Part shown: positions 47,186 through 55,736 of the stretch, in pieces
Layout: each line of letters starts with the position of its first letter
How positions within the stretch are numbered: the first letter of the stretch is position 1
NCBI RefSeq assembly: GCF_014648815.1
Contig: NZ_BMRV01000006.1
Span: forward strand, 1 to 64,000
Length of the DNA: 64,000 nt
Origin: Streptomyces flaveolus
GTDB lineage: Bacteria; Actinomycetota; Actinomycetes; Streptomycetales; Streptomycetaceae
Direction: 5' to 3'
Notes under the pieces: generated by a model
Told to the model about the DNA's origin: nothing
Database searches by the model: none
Seen by the model: the letters and a program-made list of their open reading frames with translations, nothing else
Made by a program: the position numbers and the translations under genes

Positions 47186-47519
47186 GGATGCCTCCTTGTA
47201 CGCCGGCGGCGCGTGGCTCGCGCCGGGACGATCCGTAGTCAGTCTCCCCTCATGCCTGGTGGACGCGCCACCATGTCCCGGTAACGGGCTGGGAGTGTTT
47301 TCGACCACACCTGATGCATCCCCCGGAGCCTGACCAGTTCAAGCGCGGGTGAACACCGTCTCTCCTGTGGACTTCGCGCCGTTCCGCACATGGTGCCCCG
47401 TTAGTGTGGTTGTCCTGCCCGTCCGGTGACCTTTCCGTGACCTTGGACCAGACCCTTGGACCGCGGTCGCCCGGCCGCCCGCGCCGCGGGACGGGCCGCC
47501 GCACCTGGAGGTATCCGTC
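47186..47519. other. Divergent intergenic region HNH / mscS
   Basis: 334 bp with the promoters of two divergent genes. A TAGTGT -10-like word is at 47402-47407. I see no convincing short gene and no strong inverted repeat. Confidence 0.4.
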
Positions 47520-48620
47520 GTGTCCCTGTCCGCCGCCGTCCTGTCGGCCGCCGGTCCGTCCCCGTCACCGTCACCGTCGCCCTCCACGACGGCACCGGGG
47601 GTGCCCACGCTCCAGGACGCCCAGGAGCACGCGACGAACGCCGCCAGCTGGGTCGAGCAGAACTGGTCGACGTGGCTCGCCATCGGGCTTCGCGTGCTGC
47701 TGATCCTGGTCATCGCGACGGTGCTGCGAGCGGTGGTGCGGCGGGCGATCACCAAGCTGATAGACCGGATGAACCGCACCGCAGGGGCCGTGGACGGCAC
47801 CGCGCTGGGCGGGCTCCTGGTGAACGCCGAGCGCCGCCGGCAGCGGTCGCAGGCCATCGGCTCGGTGCTGCGTTCGGTGGCCAGCTTCGTCATCCTGGGC
47901 ACCGCGGCCCTGATGATCCTCGGCACCTTCCAGATCAACCTGGCCCCGCTGCTGGCCTCCGCCGGTGTCGCGGGCGTCGCGATCGGTTTCGGCGCCCGCA
48001 ACCTGGTCACCGACTTCCTCTCCGGCGTCTTCATGATCCTGGAGGACCAGTACGGCGTCGGCGACACCGTCGACGCGGGCGTGGCCTCCGGCGAGGTCAT
48101 CGAGGTCGGGCTGCGCGTGACCAAGCTGCGCGGCGCCGACGGCGAGATCTGGTACGTCCGCAACGGCGAGGTCAAGCGCATCGGCAACCTGTCCCAGGGC
48201 TGGTCGACGGCCGGCGTGGACGTGACGGTCCGCTCCGGCGAGGACCTGGACAAGGTGAAGGAGACCATCGACGGCGTCGCCGAGCGGATGAGCAAGGAGG
48301 AGCCCTGGAACGAGATGCTCTGGGGCCCGATCGAGGTGCTCGGCCTGGACAGCGTCCTGCTGGACTCCATGGTCGTGCGCGTCTCGGCGAAGACCATGCC
48401 CGGCAAGTCCCTCACCGTGGAGCGCGAGCTGCGCTGGCGCATCAAGCGGGCCTTCGACGCGGCCGACATCCCGATCGTCGGCGGCGCCACGGTCCCGGTG
48501 GACGGCACCGTCACCTCCGACCCGACGGCGGGCGTCGCGGCTCCGTCGGCCTACGCGAGCACGGTGTCGCCGCAGTCGATGGCCGCCTCCCCGATCACTC
48601 CGCCGAGCACCACCAAGTAG
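47520..48620 (+). CDS. Mechanosensitive ion channel, MscS family
   Basis: 366 residues. Three membrane helices (~50-75, 115-140, 143-165); the pore helix reads ASAGVAGVAIGFGARNLVTDFLSGVFMILEDQYGVGDTVD, the standard MscS TM3 plus beta-domain start. A cytoplasmic beta and alpha-beta vestibule (~170-315) and a Ser/Thr/Pro tail complete it. The N-terminal 30 residues are Ser/Pro-rich. It releases solutes on hypo-osmotic shock. Confidence 0.92.
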   Translation: MSLSAAVLSAAGPSPSPSPSPSTTAPGVPTLQDAQEHATNAASWVEQNWSTWLAIGLRVLLILVIATVLRAVVRRAITKLIDRMNRTAGAVDGTALGGLLVNAERRRQRSQAIGSVLRSVASFVILGTAALMILGTFQINLAPLLASAGVAGVAIGFGARNLVTDFLSGVFMILEDQYGVGDTVDAGVASGEVIEVGLRVTKLRGADGEIWYVRNGEVKRIGNLSQGWSTAGVDVTVRSGEDLDKVKETIDGVAERMSKEEPWNEMLWGPIEVLGLDSVLLDSMVVRVSAKTMPGKSLTVERELRWRIKRAFDAADIPIVGGATVPVDGTVTSDPTAGVAAPSAYASTVSPQSMAASPITPPSTTK

Positions 48621-48642
48621 CCGGCCCCGCCCCTGCTCCCCG

Positions 48643-48674
48643 CCCCCGAGGTGACGACCGCGTCGCCTCGGGGG
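48643..48674. terminator. Terminator after mscS
   Basis: CCCCCGAGGTGACG (48643-48656) pairs with CGTCGCCTCGGGGG (48661-48674) with one mismatch and a 4-base loop. Confidence 0.8.
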
Positions 48675-48747
48675 CGGACCTGTGCGCGGTCCGGCCGGGG
48701 CGATCCCTTGACGGCTCCTCCGGGCGGCCCTACGTTTCTCAGCCAAC

Positions 48748-48760
48748 AGGAAAGTTTCCT
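48748..48760. promoter_or_regulatory. CsnR operator
   Basis: AGGAAAGTTTCCT is a perfect 13-bp palindrome in the promoter region of csnR. It fits the CsnR-type operator at which this ROK repressor blocks its operon and chitosanase genes until chitosan oligosaccharides are present (established for S. lividans/coelicolor, from memory). Confidence 0.8.
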
Positions 48761-48850
48761 AACAGTCCTTCGCAGTCCCGTACGGGCTCGGTGGACGTCT
48801 CCCCCGTCCCCCTGGAAAGCTGAGCGGCCGAGAGGCAGGTGTGGACACGC

Positions 48851-50062
48851 ATGGCAGGTACCGCCGGCACGCCGGGCACCCCGCGCGTCCTGCGCGCCAT
48901 GAACGACCGGGCCGCCCTGGACCTCCTCCTGGAGCACGGGCCGCTGTCCCGCACCCGGATCGGCAAGCTCACCGGCCTGTCCAAGCCGACCGCCTCCCAG
49001 TTGCTGGCCCGCCTGGAGGCGGCGGGGCTGGTGCTGGCCGGCGGCACCACGGAGGGACGGCCGGGCCCCGGCGCCCAGCTGTACGAGGTCAACCCGGCCG
49101 CCGGGTACGCCGCCGGGCTCGACGTCACCCCGGCCCGCGTCCTCGCCGCGGTCGCCGACCTCACCGGCCGCACGGTCGGCCGGTACGAACTGCCCACCCC
49201 GCACCGGCGCCCCGGCGTCCCCGTCGTCCAGCAGGTCACCGACGCGCTCGACGGCGCGGTGAAGGCCGCCGGGCTCGCCCGGGACGACGTCCGCCGCCTG
49301 GTCATCGGCACGCCGGGCGCCTTCGACCCGAACACCGGCCGGCTGCGCTACGCCGCCCATCTGCCCGGCTGGCACTCCCCCGGCCTGCTGGCGGAACTCG
49401 CCGCCGCCCTGCCGATGCCGGTCGAGTACGAGAACGACGTGAACCTCGCCGCGCTGGCCGAGCAGCGCCTGGGCGCGGCCCGGGGGCACGAGGACTTCGT
49501 ACTGCTGTGGAACCAGGAGGGGCTCGGCGCCGCCCTGGTCCTCGGCGGCCGGCTGCACCGAGGCTGGACCGGCGGCGCCGGCGAGGTCGGCTTCCTGCCG
49601 GTGCCGGGCGCGCCGCTGGTGCGCCAGGTCACCCGGGCCAACAGCGGCGGCTTCCAGGAGCTGGCCGGTTCCCAGGCGGTGCCGCGGCTGGCCCGCGAAC
49701 TGGGCGTCACCCCCGTGCCCGCCGGTCCGCATCCGGAGGCCGCCGCCGCCCTCCTCGCCCGGGCGGCCGGGGCCGGCGACGAGCCGCACCGCCGGCTGCT
49801 GCGGGCGTACGCGACCCGCCTGGCGACCGGTCTGGCCTCCCTGGTCTCCGTCCTCGACCCCGAACTGGTCGTCCTCAGCGGCACCTCGCTCACCGCCGGC
49901 GGCGAGGCGCTGTGCGACCTCGTGCGGGACGAGCTGGCGGAACTGGCCGCCTCCCGGCCACGGCTCGTCCTCGGCTCCGTCACCGCACACCCCGTACTGC
50001 GCGGCGCGCTGGAGAGCGCGCTCGCGACCACCCGCGACGAGGTCTTCGACACCTCGCGCTGA
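48851..50062 (+). CDS. csnR: CsnR, ROK-family repressor of chitosan utilisation
   Basis: 403 residues from the ATG at 48851. A GTG four codons earlier (48839) is possible because GAGAGG lies close before it. Residues ~22-65 form a winged helix (LLLEHGPLSRTRIGKLTGLSKPTASQLLARLEAAGLVL); from ~85 there is a ROK sugar-binding fold (GYAAGLDVTPARVLAAVADLTG, VIGTPGAFDPNTG). The zinc motif CxCGxxGC of many ROK proteins is absent. First gene of the csnR-K operon with a palindromic operator upstream, consistent with autorepression relieved by chitosan-derived sugars. Confidence 0.9.
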   Translation: MAGTAGTPGTPRVLRAMNDRAALDLLLEHGPLSRTRIGKLTGLSKPTASQLLARLEAAGLVLAGGTTEGRPGPGAQLYEVNPAAGYAAGLDVTPARVLAAVADLTGRTVGRYELPTPHRRPGVPVVQQVTDALDGAVKAAGLARDDVRRLVIGTPGAFDPNTGRLRYAAHLPGWHSPGLLAELAAALPMPVEYENDVNLAALAEQRLGAARGHEDFVLLWNQEGLGAALVLGGRLHRGWTGGAGEVGFLPVPGAPLVRQVTRANSGGFQELAGSQAVPRLARELGVTPVPAGPHPEAAAALLARAAGAGDEPHRRLLRAYATRLATGLASLVSVLDPELVVLSGTSLTAGGEALCDLVRDELAELAASRPRLVLGSVTAHPVLRGALESALATTRDEVFDTSR

Positions 50063-50131
50063 CGCCCGCACCGTCCCGGCACCACCTCCGCAGCACCGCC
50101 CCGTCCCGCCCTGCCCCTGGGAGACCTCGCC

Positions 50132-51469
50132 ATGCCCGGAACATCAAGGAAAGCGGCTTTCGCGGTCGCCGCCTCCGCCTCCCTCGCCCTGCTCGCCACC
50201 GCCTGCACGGGCCAGTCCGACACCGGCGCCACGGACGATCCGAACGCCGAGACGACCATCACCTTCTGGCACGGCTGGAGCGCGCCCGCCGAGGTCGAGG
50301 CCGTGCAGGAGAACGTGGACCGCTTCGAGAAGGCCCACCCCAACATCAAGGTGAAGGTCGTCGGCAACATCAACGACGACAAGCTCAACCAGGCCCTGCG
50401 GGCGGGCGGTTCGAACGGCCCGGACGTGGTGTCCTCCTTCACCACCTCCAACATCGGCAAGTTCTGCTCCTCGGGCGCCTTCCTGGACCTGAAGCCGTTC
50501 GTGGAGAAGTCGAAGCTCGACCTCGACGCGCTCATCCCGAAGCCGATGCTGGAGTACACCCAGTTCGAGGGCACCCGCTGCGCCCTGCCCCTGCTCGGCG
50601 ACGCCTACGGCCTCTACTACAACAAGGACGCCTTCTCGGCGGCCGGCATCGAGGCGCCGCCGAAGACCTGGTCCCAGTTCGCCGAGGTCGCCAAGAAGCT
50701 CACCAAGCCCAAGGGCGACGGCTACGAGCAGCTCGGCTTCATGCCGAACTACCACGGCTACGAGACGGTCGTCGACCACTACATGTCCCAGTGGGACCAC
50801 GCCTACTTCCGCGAGGACGGCAGGTCGAGCGTCGCCACGGACCCGGCGTTCGCCGAGATGTTCACGTACCAGAAGAAGCTCGTGGACGACCTCGGCGGCT
50901 TCACCCGGCTGGAGAAGTACCGCAACACCTTCGGCGACGAGTGGGGCGCCGAGCACCCCTTCCACACCGGCCAGGTGGCCATGCAGCTCGACGGCGAGTG
51001 GCGGCTCGGCATGGCGAAGGACGCCGGGGTGGACTTCGAGATCGGCACGGCGCCGATGCCCGTCGCCGACGACGAGGTGGACGAGTACGGCAAGGGATTC
51101 CTGTCCGGCACGGTCATGGGCATCGCGCCGCACAGCGAGAAGCAGAACGCGGCCTGGGAGCTGGTGAAGTACATGACGACCGACACCGAGGCCGTCGTCT
51201 CCTTCGCCAACGCCATCCACAACGTGCCCTCCACGTTCGCCGCCCTGAAGTCGCCCGGCCTGAAGACGGACCCGGCGTTCCAGACCTTCCTCGACATCGC
51301 CCAGCACCCCGAGTCGAACTCCCCGCCCGCCTCCGTCAACGGCGCCACGTACCAGCTGACGCTCCAGGACCTCGGCTACCGCTACGAGTCGGGCAAGGTG
51401 ACGGACCTGAAGGCCGGTCTGGAGCAGACGGCCGCGCAGATCGACCGGGACATCGAGCAGGCGAAGTAG
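50132..51469 (+). CDS. csnE: CsnE, chitosan-oligosaccharide-binding lipoprotein
   Basis: 445 residues. The signal peptide ends in the lipobox LATAC (Cys25). The mature part is a family-1 extracellular sugar-binding protein (TITFWHGWSAPAEVEAVQENVDRFEKAHPNIKVKV, GRSSVATDPAFAEMFTYQKKLVDDLGG, FHTGQVAMQLDGEWRL). It captures the oligosaccharide for the CsnF/CsnG permease. It follows csnR by 69 bp. Function rests on operon identity. Confidence 0.9.
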   Translation: MPGTSRKAAFAVAASASLALLATACTGQSDTGATDDPNAETTITFWHGWSAPAEVEAVQENVDRFEKAHPNIKVKVVGNINDDKLNQALRAGGSNGPDVVSSFTTSNIGKFCSSGAFLDLKPFVEKSKLDLDALIPKPMLEYTQFEGTRCALPLLGDAYGLYYNKDAFSAAGIEAPPKTWSQFAEVAKKLTKPKGDGYEQLGFMPNYHGYETVVDHYMSQWDHAYFREDGRSSVATDPAFAEMFTYQKKLVDDLGGFTRLEKYRNTFGDEWGAEHPFHTGQVAMQLDGEWRLGMAKDAGVDFEIGTAPMPVADDEVDEYGKGFLSGTVMGIAPHSEKQNAAWELVKYMTTDTEAVVSFANAIHNVPSTFAALKSPGLKTDPAFQTFLDIAQHPESNSPPASVNGATYQLTLQDLGYRYESGKVTDLKAGLEQTAAQIDRDIEQAK

Positions 51470-51475
51470 CCGTCC

Positions 51476-52420
51476 ATGGCCACGAACACTCTCCGCGCGA
51501 AGCGCCGTGCCTCGGCGCTTCGGACGGTGGCCTTCATGTCACCGTGGCTCGTCGGGTTCGGCGTCTTCTTCGCCTATCCCCTGGTCTCCACCGTGTACTT
51601 CTCGCTGATGAAGTACGACGGCTTCGGCGCCCCCGAGTTCCGGGGCCTCGCCAACTGGACGTACGTCTTCCAGGACTACCCGCTGTTCTGGCCGGCCCTG
51701 CGCAACACCCTCTGGCTGGTCGTCGTCATGGTGACCTGCCGGGTCGTCTTCGGGCTCGGCGTCGGGCTGCTCATCACGAAGATCAAGGCGGGGGCCGGTG
51801 CCTTCCGCACCCTCTTCTACCTGCCCTACCTCGCCCCGTCCGTCGCCGCGACGCTGGCCTTCGTCTTCCTCCTCAACCCCGGCACCGGACCGGTCAACTC
51901 CGTGCTGGAGGGCCTCGGCGTACCCGCGCCCGGCTGGTTCACGGACGCCGCCTGGTCCAAGCCGGCGCTGACCGCGCTCGCGGTGTGGGGCGTGGGCGAC
52001 CTCATGGTCATCTTCATGGCCGCCCTGCTCGACGTGCCCAAGGAGCAGTACGAGGCGGCCGAACTGGACGGGGCGTCGGCCTGGCAGCGGTTCCGGTTCG
52101 TCACCCTGCCGAACATCTCGCCGATCGTGCTGTTCGCCGTCGTCACGGGCGTGATCCAGACGATGCAGTACTACACGCAGCCGCTGGTCGCGGGGAAGGT
52201 CGCCTCCGGGATCATCGGCGGCTCCGGCCAGTCCTTCGAACCGGGCTACCCGGACAAGTCCACGCTGACCCTCCCCCAGCTCGTCTACAACCTCGGCTTC
52301 CAGCGCTTCGACTACGGCTCCGCCTGCGTGGTCGCGCTCGTGCTGTTCGTGCTGGCCATGGCCTTCACGGCGCTGCTGATGCGCCGCCGGGGCGGACTGA
52401 TCCAGGCAGGTGACCGATGA
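51476..52420 (+). CDS. csnF: CsnF, sugar ABC transporter permease
   Basis: 314 residues, six helices, MalF-type. The EAA loop that contacts the ATPase is present (EQYEAAELDGASAWQRFRFVTLPNISPIVLF). It begins 6 bp after csnE and overlaps csnG by four bases (ATGA). It should pair with CsnG; no ATPase gene is in the operon, so the shared MsiK ATPase is the likely motor. Confidence 0.92.
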   Translation: MATNTLRAKRRASALRTVAFMSPWLVGFGVFFAYPLVSTVYFSLMKYDGFGAPEFRGLANWTYVFQDYPLFWPALRNTLWLVVVMVTCRVVFGLGVGLLITKIKAGAGAFRTLFYLPYLAPSVAATLAFVFLLNPGTGPVNSVLEGLGVPAPGWFTDAAWSKPALTALAVWGVGDLMVIFMAALLDVPKEQYEAAELDGASAWQRFRFVTLPNISPIVLFAVVTGVIQTMQYYTQPLVAGKVASGIIGGSGQSFEPGYPDKSTLTLPQLVYNLGFQRFDYGSACVVALVLFVLAMAFTALLMRRRGGLIQAGDR

Positions 52421-53307
52421 CCCAGGTACTGGACCGGCCCGTGGCGGCCGGGACGCCGCCCACCGAGGAGCGCACCGCCCGCCGGCGCGTCCTGCTGCAG
52501 TGGATCGCCGTCCACAGTCTGGGCGTGGCCGCCGCCCTCTTCTTCACCCTGCCGTTCGTCTTCGTCGTCCTCACCTCGCTGATGAGCGACCAGCAGGCCC
52601 TCACCCGCGACCTGGTCCCGCACACCTGGGAGTAGGGCAACTACCGCGAGGTCCTGGACACGCCCGGCTTCCTGACCTGGTGGCGCAACACCCTGCTGTA
52701 CGCGGGCCTCGGCACGCTGCTCACCGTGGTCTCCTCGCTGCCGGTGGCGTACGCGCTGGCGAAGTTCCGCTTCCGCGGACGGCATCTGTCCCTGCTGCTG
52801 GTGATCTCGATGATGATGCTGCCCCCGCAGGTGGTCGTCATCCCGATGTACCTGTTCTGGGCGAAGCAGCTGGACCTGTCCGGCACGCTGTGGCCGCTGA
52901 TCGTCCCGATGGCGTTCGGCGACGCGTTCTCGATCTTCCTGCTGCGCCAGTTCCTGCTGACCATCCCGGACGAGTACCTGGACGCCGCCCGGGTGGACGG
53001 CTGCGGGGAGCTGCGCACCCTGCTGCGGGTGGTCGTGCCGATGGCGAAGCCGGGCCTCGCGGCCGTCGCCCTGTTCCAGTTCTTCTACGCCTGGAACGAC
53101 TACTTCGGCCCGCAGATCTACGCCTCGGAGAACCCGGGCGCCTGGACCCTGTCCTACGGACTGGAGTCCTTCAAGGGCGCCCACCACACCGACTGGAACC
53201 TGACCATGGCGGCGACCGTGCTGGTCATGGCACCCGTGATCCTCGTGTTCTTCTTCGCCCAGAAGGCGTTCGTCGAGGGTGTCACGCTGACTGGAGTAAA
53301 GGGTTGA
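52417..53307 (+). pseudogene. csnG: csnG, sugar ABC transporter permease, interrupted by in-frame TAG
   Basis: Reading from the ATG at 52417 gives a MalG-type permease, but codon 73 is TAG (52633-52635), between HTWE and GNYREVLDTPGFLTWWRNTLLYAGLGTLL. The rest stays open in the same frame to TGA at 53305 and is intact: six-helix core and EAA loop (DEYLDAARVDGCGELRTLLRVVVPMAKPGLA). Related permeases have an aromatic residue at this point, so TGG (Trp) to TAG is the simplest change. The next in-frame start (GTG at 52726) would drop the first helix and part of TM2. Expected results are a 72-residue fragment and loss of transport. A sequencing error is the main alternative. Confidence 0.85.
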
Positions 53308-53314
53308 TGACCGA

Positions 53315-54580
53315 ATGAAACTCACCGTGGTCGGCGGCGGTTCGACCTACACGCCCGAACTCGTCGACGGCTTCGCCCGGTTGCGGGACACCCTGCCGGT
53401 CGAGGAACTGGTCCTGGTCGATCCGGCCGCGGACCGCCTGGAGCTGGTCGGCGGACTGGCCCGCCGCATCTTCGCCCGGCAGGGCCACGGCGGGCGCGTC
53501 GTGACCACCTCGGACCTGGACGCGGCCGTGGACGGCGCCGACGCGGTCCTGCTCCAGCTGCGCGTCGGCGGCCAGGCGGCCCGCGAGCAGGACGAGACAT
53601 GGCCGCTGGAGTGCGGCTGCGTCGGCCAGGAGACGACCGGCGCGGGCGGCCTGGCCAAGGCGCTGCGCACGGTGCCGGTGGTGCTGGACATCGCCGAGCG
53701 GGTGCGCCGGACCAACCCGGACGCCTGGATCATCGACTTCACCAACCCGGTCGGCATCGTCACCCGCGCCCTGCTCCGGGCCGGTCACCGGGCGGTCGGC
53801 CTGTGCAACGTGGCGATCGGCCTCCAGCGCAAGTTCGCCGCGCTGCTCGGCACGGCGCCCGCCGACGTCCACCTGGACCACGTGGGCCTCAACCACCTCA
53901 CCTGGGAGACCGGCGTCCGCCTCGGCGGCCCCGAGGGCGAGGACGTCCTGCCCCGGCTGCTGGCCGAGCACGGCGACGCCGTCGCCGCCGACCTCCGTCT
54001 GCCCCGGCCGCTCCTGGAGCGTCTCGGCGTCGTCCCGTCCTACTACCTGCGCTACTACTACGCGCACGACGAGGTCGTCGAGGAGCTGCGCCACAAGCCG
54101 TCCCGGGCCGCCGAGGTCGCTCAGATGGAGCGGCGGCTGCTGGAGATGTACGCCGACCCCGCCCTGGACGAGAAACCGGCGCTGCTGGCCAAGCGCGGCG
54201 GCGCCTACTACTCGGAGGCGGCCGTGGACCTGGCGGCGGCCCTGCTCGGCGGCACCGGCTCCCCGTACCAGGTGGTGAACACCCTCAACCGGGGCACGCT
54301 GCCCTTCCTGCCCGACGACGCGGTGATCGAGGTGCAGGCCGCGGTGGGCCGCAAGGGCGCGACACCGCTGGCCGTCCCGGCCGTGGACCCGCTGTACGCC
54401 GGCCTGATGGCGAACGTGACGGCGTACGAGGACCTGGCCCTGGACGCGGCCCTGCGCGGCGGCCGGGAGCGGGTGTTCCGGGCGCTGCTCGCCCACCCCC
54501 TGATCGGCCAGTACGCCTACGCCGAGCAGCTCACCGACCGGCTGGTCGCGCACAACCGGGAGCACCTGGCGTGGGCCTGA
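53315..54580 (+). CDS. csnH: CsnH, glycoside hydrolase family 4 enzyme
   Basis: 421 residues. MKLTVVGGGSTYTPELVDGF is the GH4 NAD-binding start, WIIDFTNPVGIVTRAL the conserved Asn-Pro loop, VGLCNVAIGLQRKF supplies the metal-binding Cys and VGLNHLTWETG the metal-binding His. GH4 enzymes cleave by NAD- and Mn-dependent oxidation-elimination. Here it should split imported, possibly phosphorylated, chitosan oligosaccharides. Its end overlaps the csnK start by 10 bases. Confidence 0.92.
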   Translation: MKLTVVGGGSTYTPELVDGFARLRDTLPVEELVLVDPAADRLELVGGLARRIFARQGHGGRVVTTSDLDAAVDGADAVLLQLRVGGQAAREQDETWPLECGCVGQETTGAGGLAKALRTVPVVLDIAERVRRTNPDAWIIDFTNPVGIVTRALLRAGHRAVGLCNVAIGLQRKFAALLGTAPADVHLDHVGLNHLTWETGVRLGGPEGEDVLPRLLAEHGDAVAADLRLPRPLLERLGVVPSYYLRYYYAHDEVVEELRHKPSRAAEVAQMERRLLEMYADPALDEKPALLAKRGGAYYSEAAVDLAAALLGGTGSPYQVVNTLNRGTLPFLPDDAVIEVQAAVGRKGATPLAVPAVDPLYAGLMANVTAYEDLALDAALRGGRERVFRALLAHPLIGQYAYAEQLTDRLVAHNREHLAWA

Positions 54581-55542
54581 GCGCGAGCGTGCTCGCCGTC
54601 GACGCGGGCAACAGCAAGACGGACGTGGCGGTCGTGGCGGCGGACGGGGAGGTGCTCGCCACGGCACGCGGCGGCGGCTTCCGTCCGCCCGCCGTGGGCG
54701 TCGGACCGGCGGTGGACGCCCTCGCCGAGGCGGTGACGCGGGCGTTCGCCGCGGCCGGCGTCACCGGCGTCGACCACGTCTCGGCGTGCCTGGCCAACGC
54801 CGACCTGCCCGTGGAGGAGGAGGAACTGTCCGCCGCGCTGCACGCGCGCGCGTGGGGCACGACCGTCGAGGTGCGCAACGACACCTTCGCGATCCTGCGG
54901 GCCGGCGTCACCGAGCCGCGCGGGGTCGCCGTCGTGTGCGGCGCCGGCGTCAACTGCGTCGGCATGCGCCCCGACGGCTGCACCGCCCGCTTCCCGGCCC
55001 TGGGCCGGATCTCCGGCGACTGGGGCGGCGGCTGGGCCCTGGCCGAGGAGGCGTTGTGGCACGCGGCGCGCGCGGAGGACGGGCGGGGTGAGCCCACGGC
55101 GCTGGCCCGGACCCTGCCCGCGCACTTCGGGCTCGACTCCATGTACGCCCTCGTCGAGGCCCTGCACCTGCGGCACATCGAGCCGGTACGGCGCCACGAG
55201 CTGGCCCCCGTCCTGTTCGCCACGGCGGCCGACGGCGACCCCGTGGCCGGGGCGGTCGTCGACCGGCAGGCGGACGAGGTGGTGGCGATGGCCACCGTCG
55301 CGCTGACCCGCCTCGACCTGCTGGGCGAGCGGACGCCGGTCCTGCTCGGCGGCAGCGTCCTGGCCGCCCGGCACCCCCGGCTCGACGACCGGGTGCGGGA
55401 GTTGCTGGCGGCCCGTGCGCCCAAGGCCGTGCCGCGGGTGGTGACCGCGCCCCCGGTGCTGGGCGCGGTGCTGCTGGGCCTGGACCGGACGGGAGCGGCC
55501 CCCGGGGCGCAGGAGCGGGTGCGGGCGCACTTCGGCGCCTGA
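54571..55542 (+). CDS. csnK: CsnK, sugar kinase (BadF/BadG/BcrA-type ATPase)
   Basis: 323 residues from the GTG at 54571. SVLAVDAGNSKTDVAVV is the phosphate-1 loop of the ASKHA fold, EVRNDTFAILRAGV contains the catalytic-region Asp, and VCGAGVNCVG and LGGSVLAARHPRLDD are phosphate-2 and adenosine motifs. The family includes N-acetylglucosamine kinases. In this operon it should phosphorylate glucosamine or chitosan oligosaccharides after uptake. Last gene of the csn unit. Confidence 0.9.
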   Translation: MGLSASVLAVDAGNSKTDVAVVAADGEVLATARGGGFRPPAVGVGPAVDALAEAVTRAFAAAGVTGVDHVSACLANADLPVEEEELSAALHARAWGTTVEVRNDTFAILRAGVTEPRGVAVVCGAGVNCVGMRPDGCTARFPALGRISGDWGGGWALAEEALWHAARAEDGRGEPTALARTLPAHFGLDSMYALVEALHLRHIEPVRRHELAPVLFATAADGDPVAGAVVDRQADEVVAMATVALTRLDLLGERTPVLLGGSVLAARHPRLDDRVRELLAARAPKAVPRVVTAPPVLGAVLLGLDRTGAAPGAQERVRAHFGA

Positions 55543-55736
55543 GGGCCCCCGACGGGAACCGAACCCGCTCCGAACGCGTATTCATGGGCAGGGCTGGGGG
55601 CGGTTCCACCGGTCGGCCGGCGCCGTGAGCGGGGATGCGGAACCCCGCGTTCGGATCAAGATCGGGTGAAGGCCGGTGCGAATGTCGGTGCGGGGCGCGA
55701 TACTTGCGGCGACGGATGACCATGGGGGAGGTCAGA

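Noticed and set aside
48841..52413. Plus-strand open frame of ~1190 codons through csnR, csnE and csnF
   Set aside because: It is in a different frame from three genes with clear family motifs; Arg/Pro-rich composition is a frame-shift shadow.
52726..53307. Separate functional permease gene starting at the GTG at 52726
   Set aside because: It is the continuation of csnG in the same frame after a stop codon, has no ribosome site, and would lack TM1; treated as one interrupted gene.
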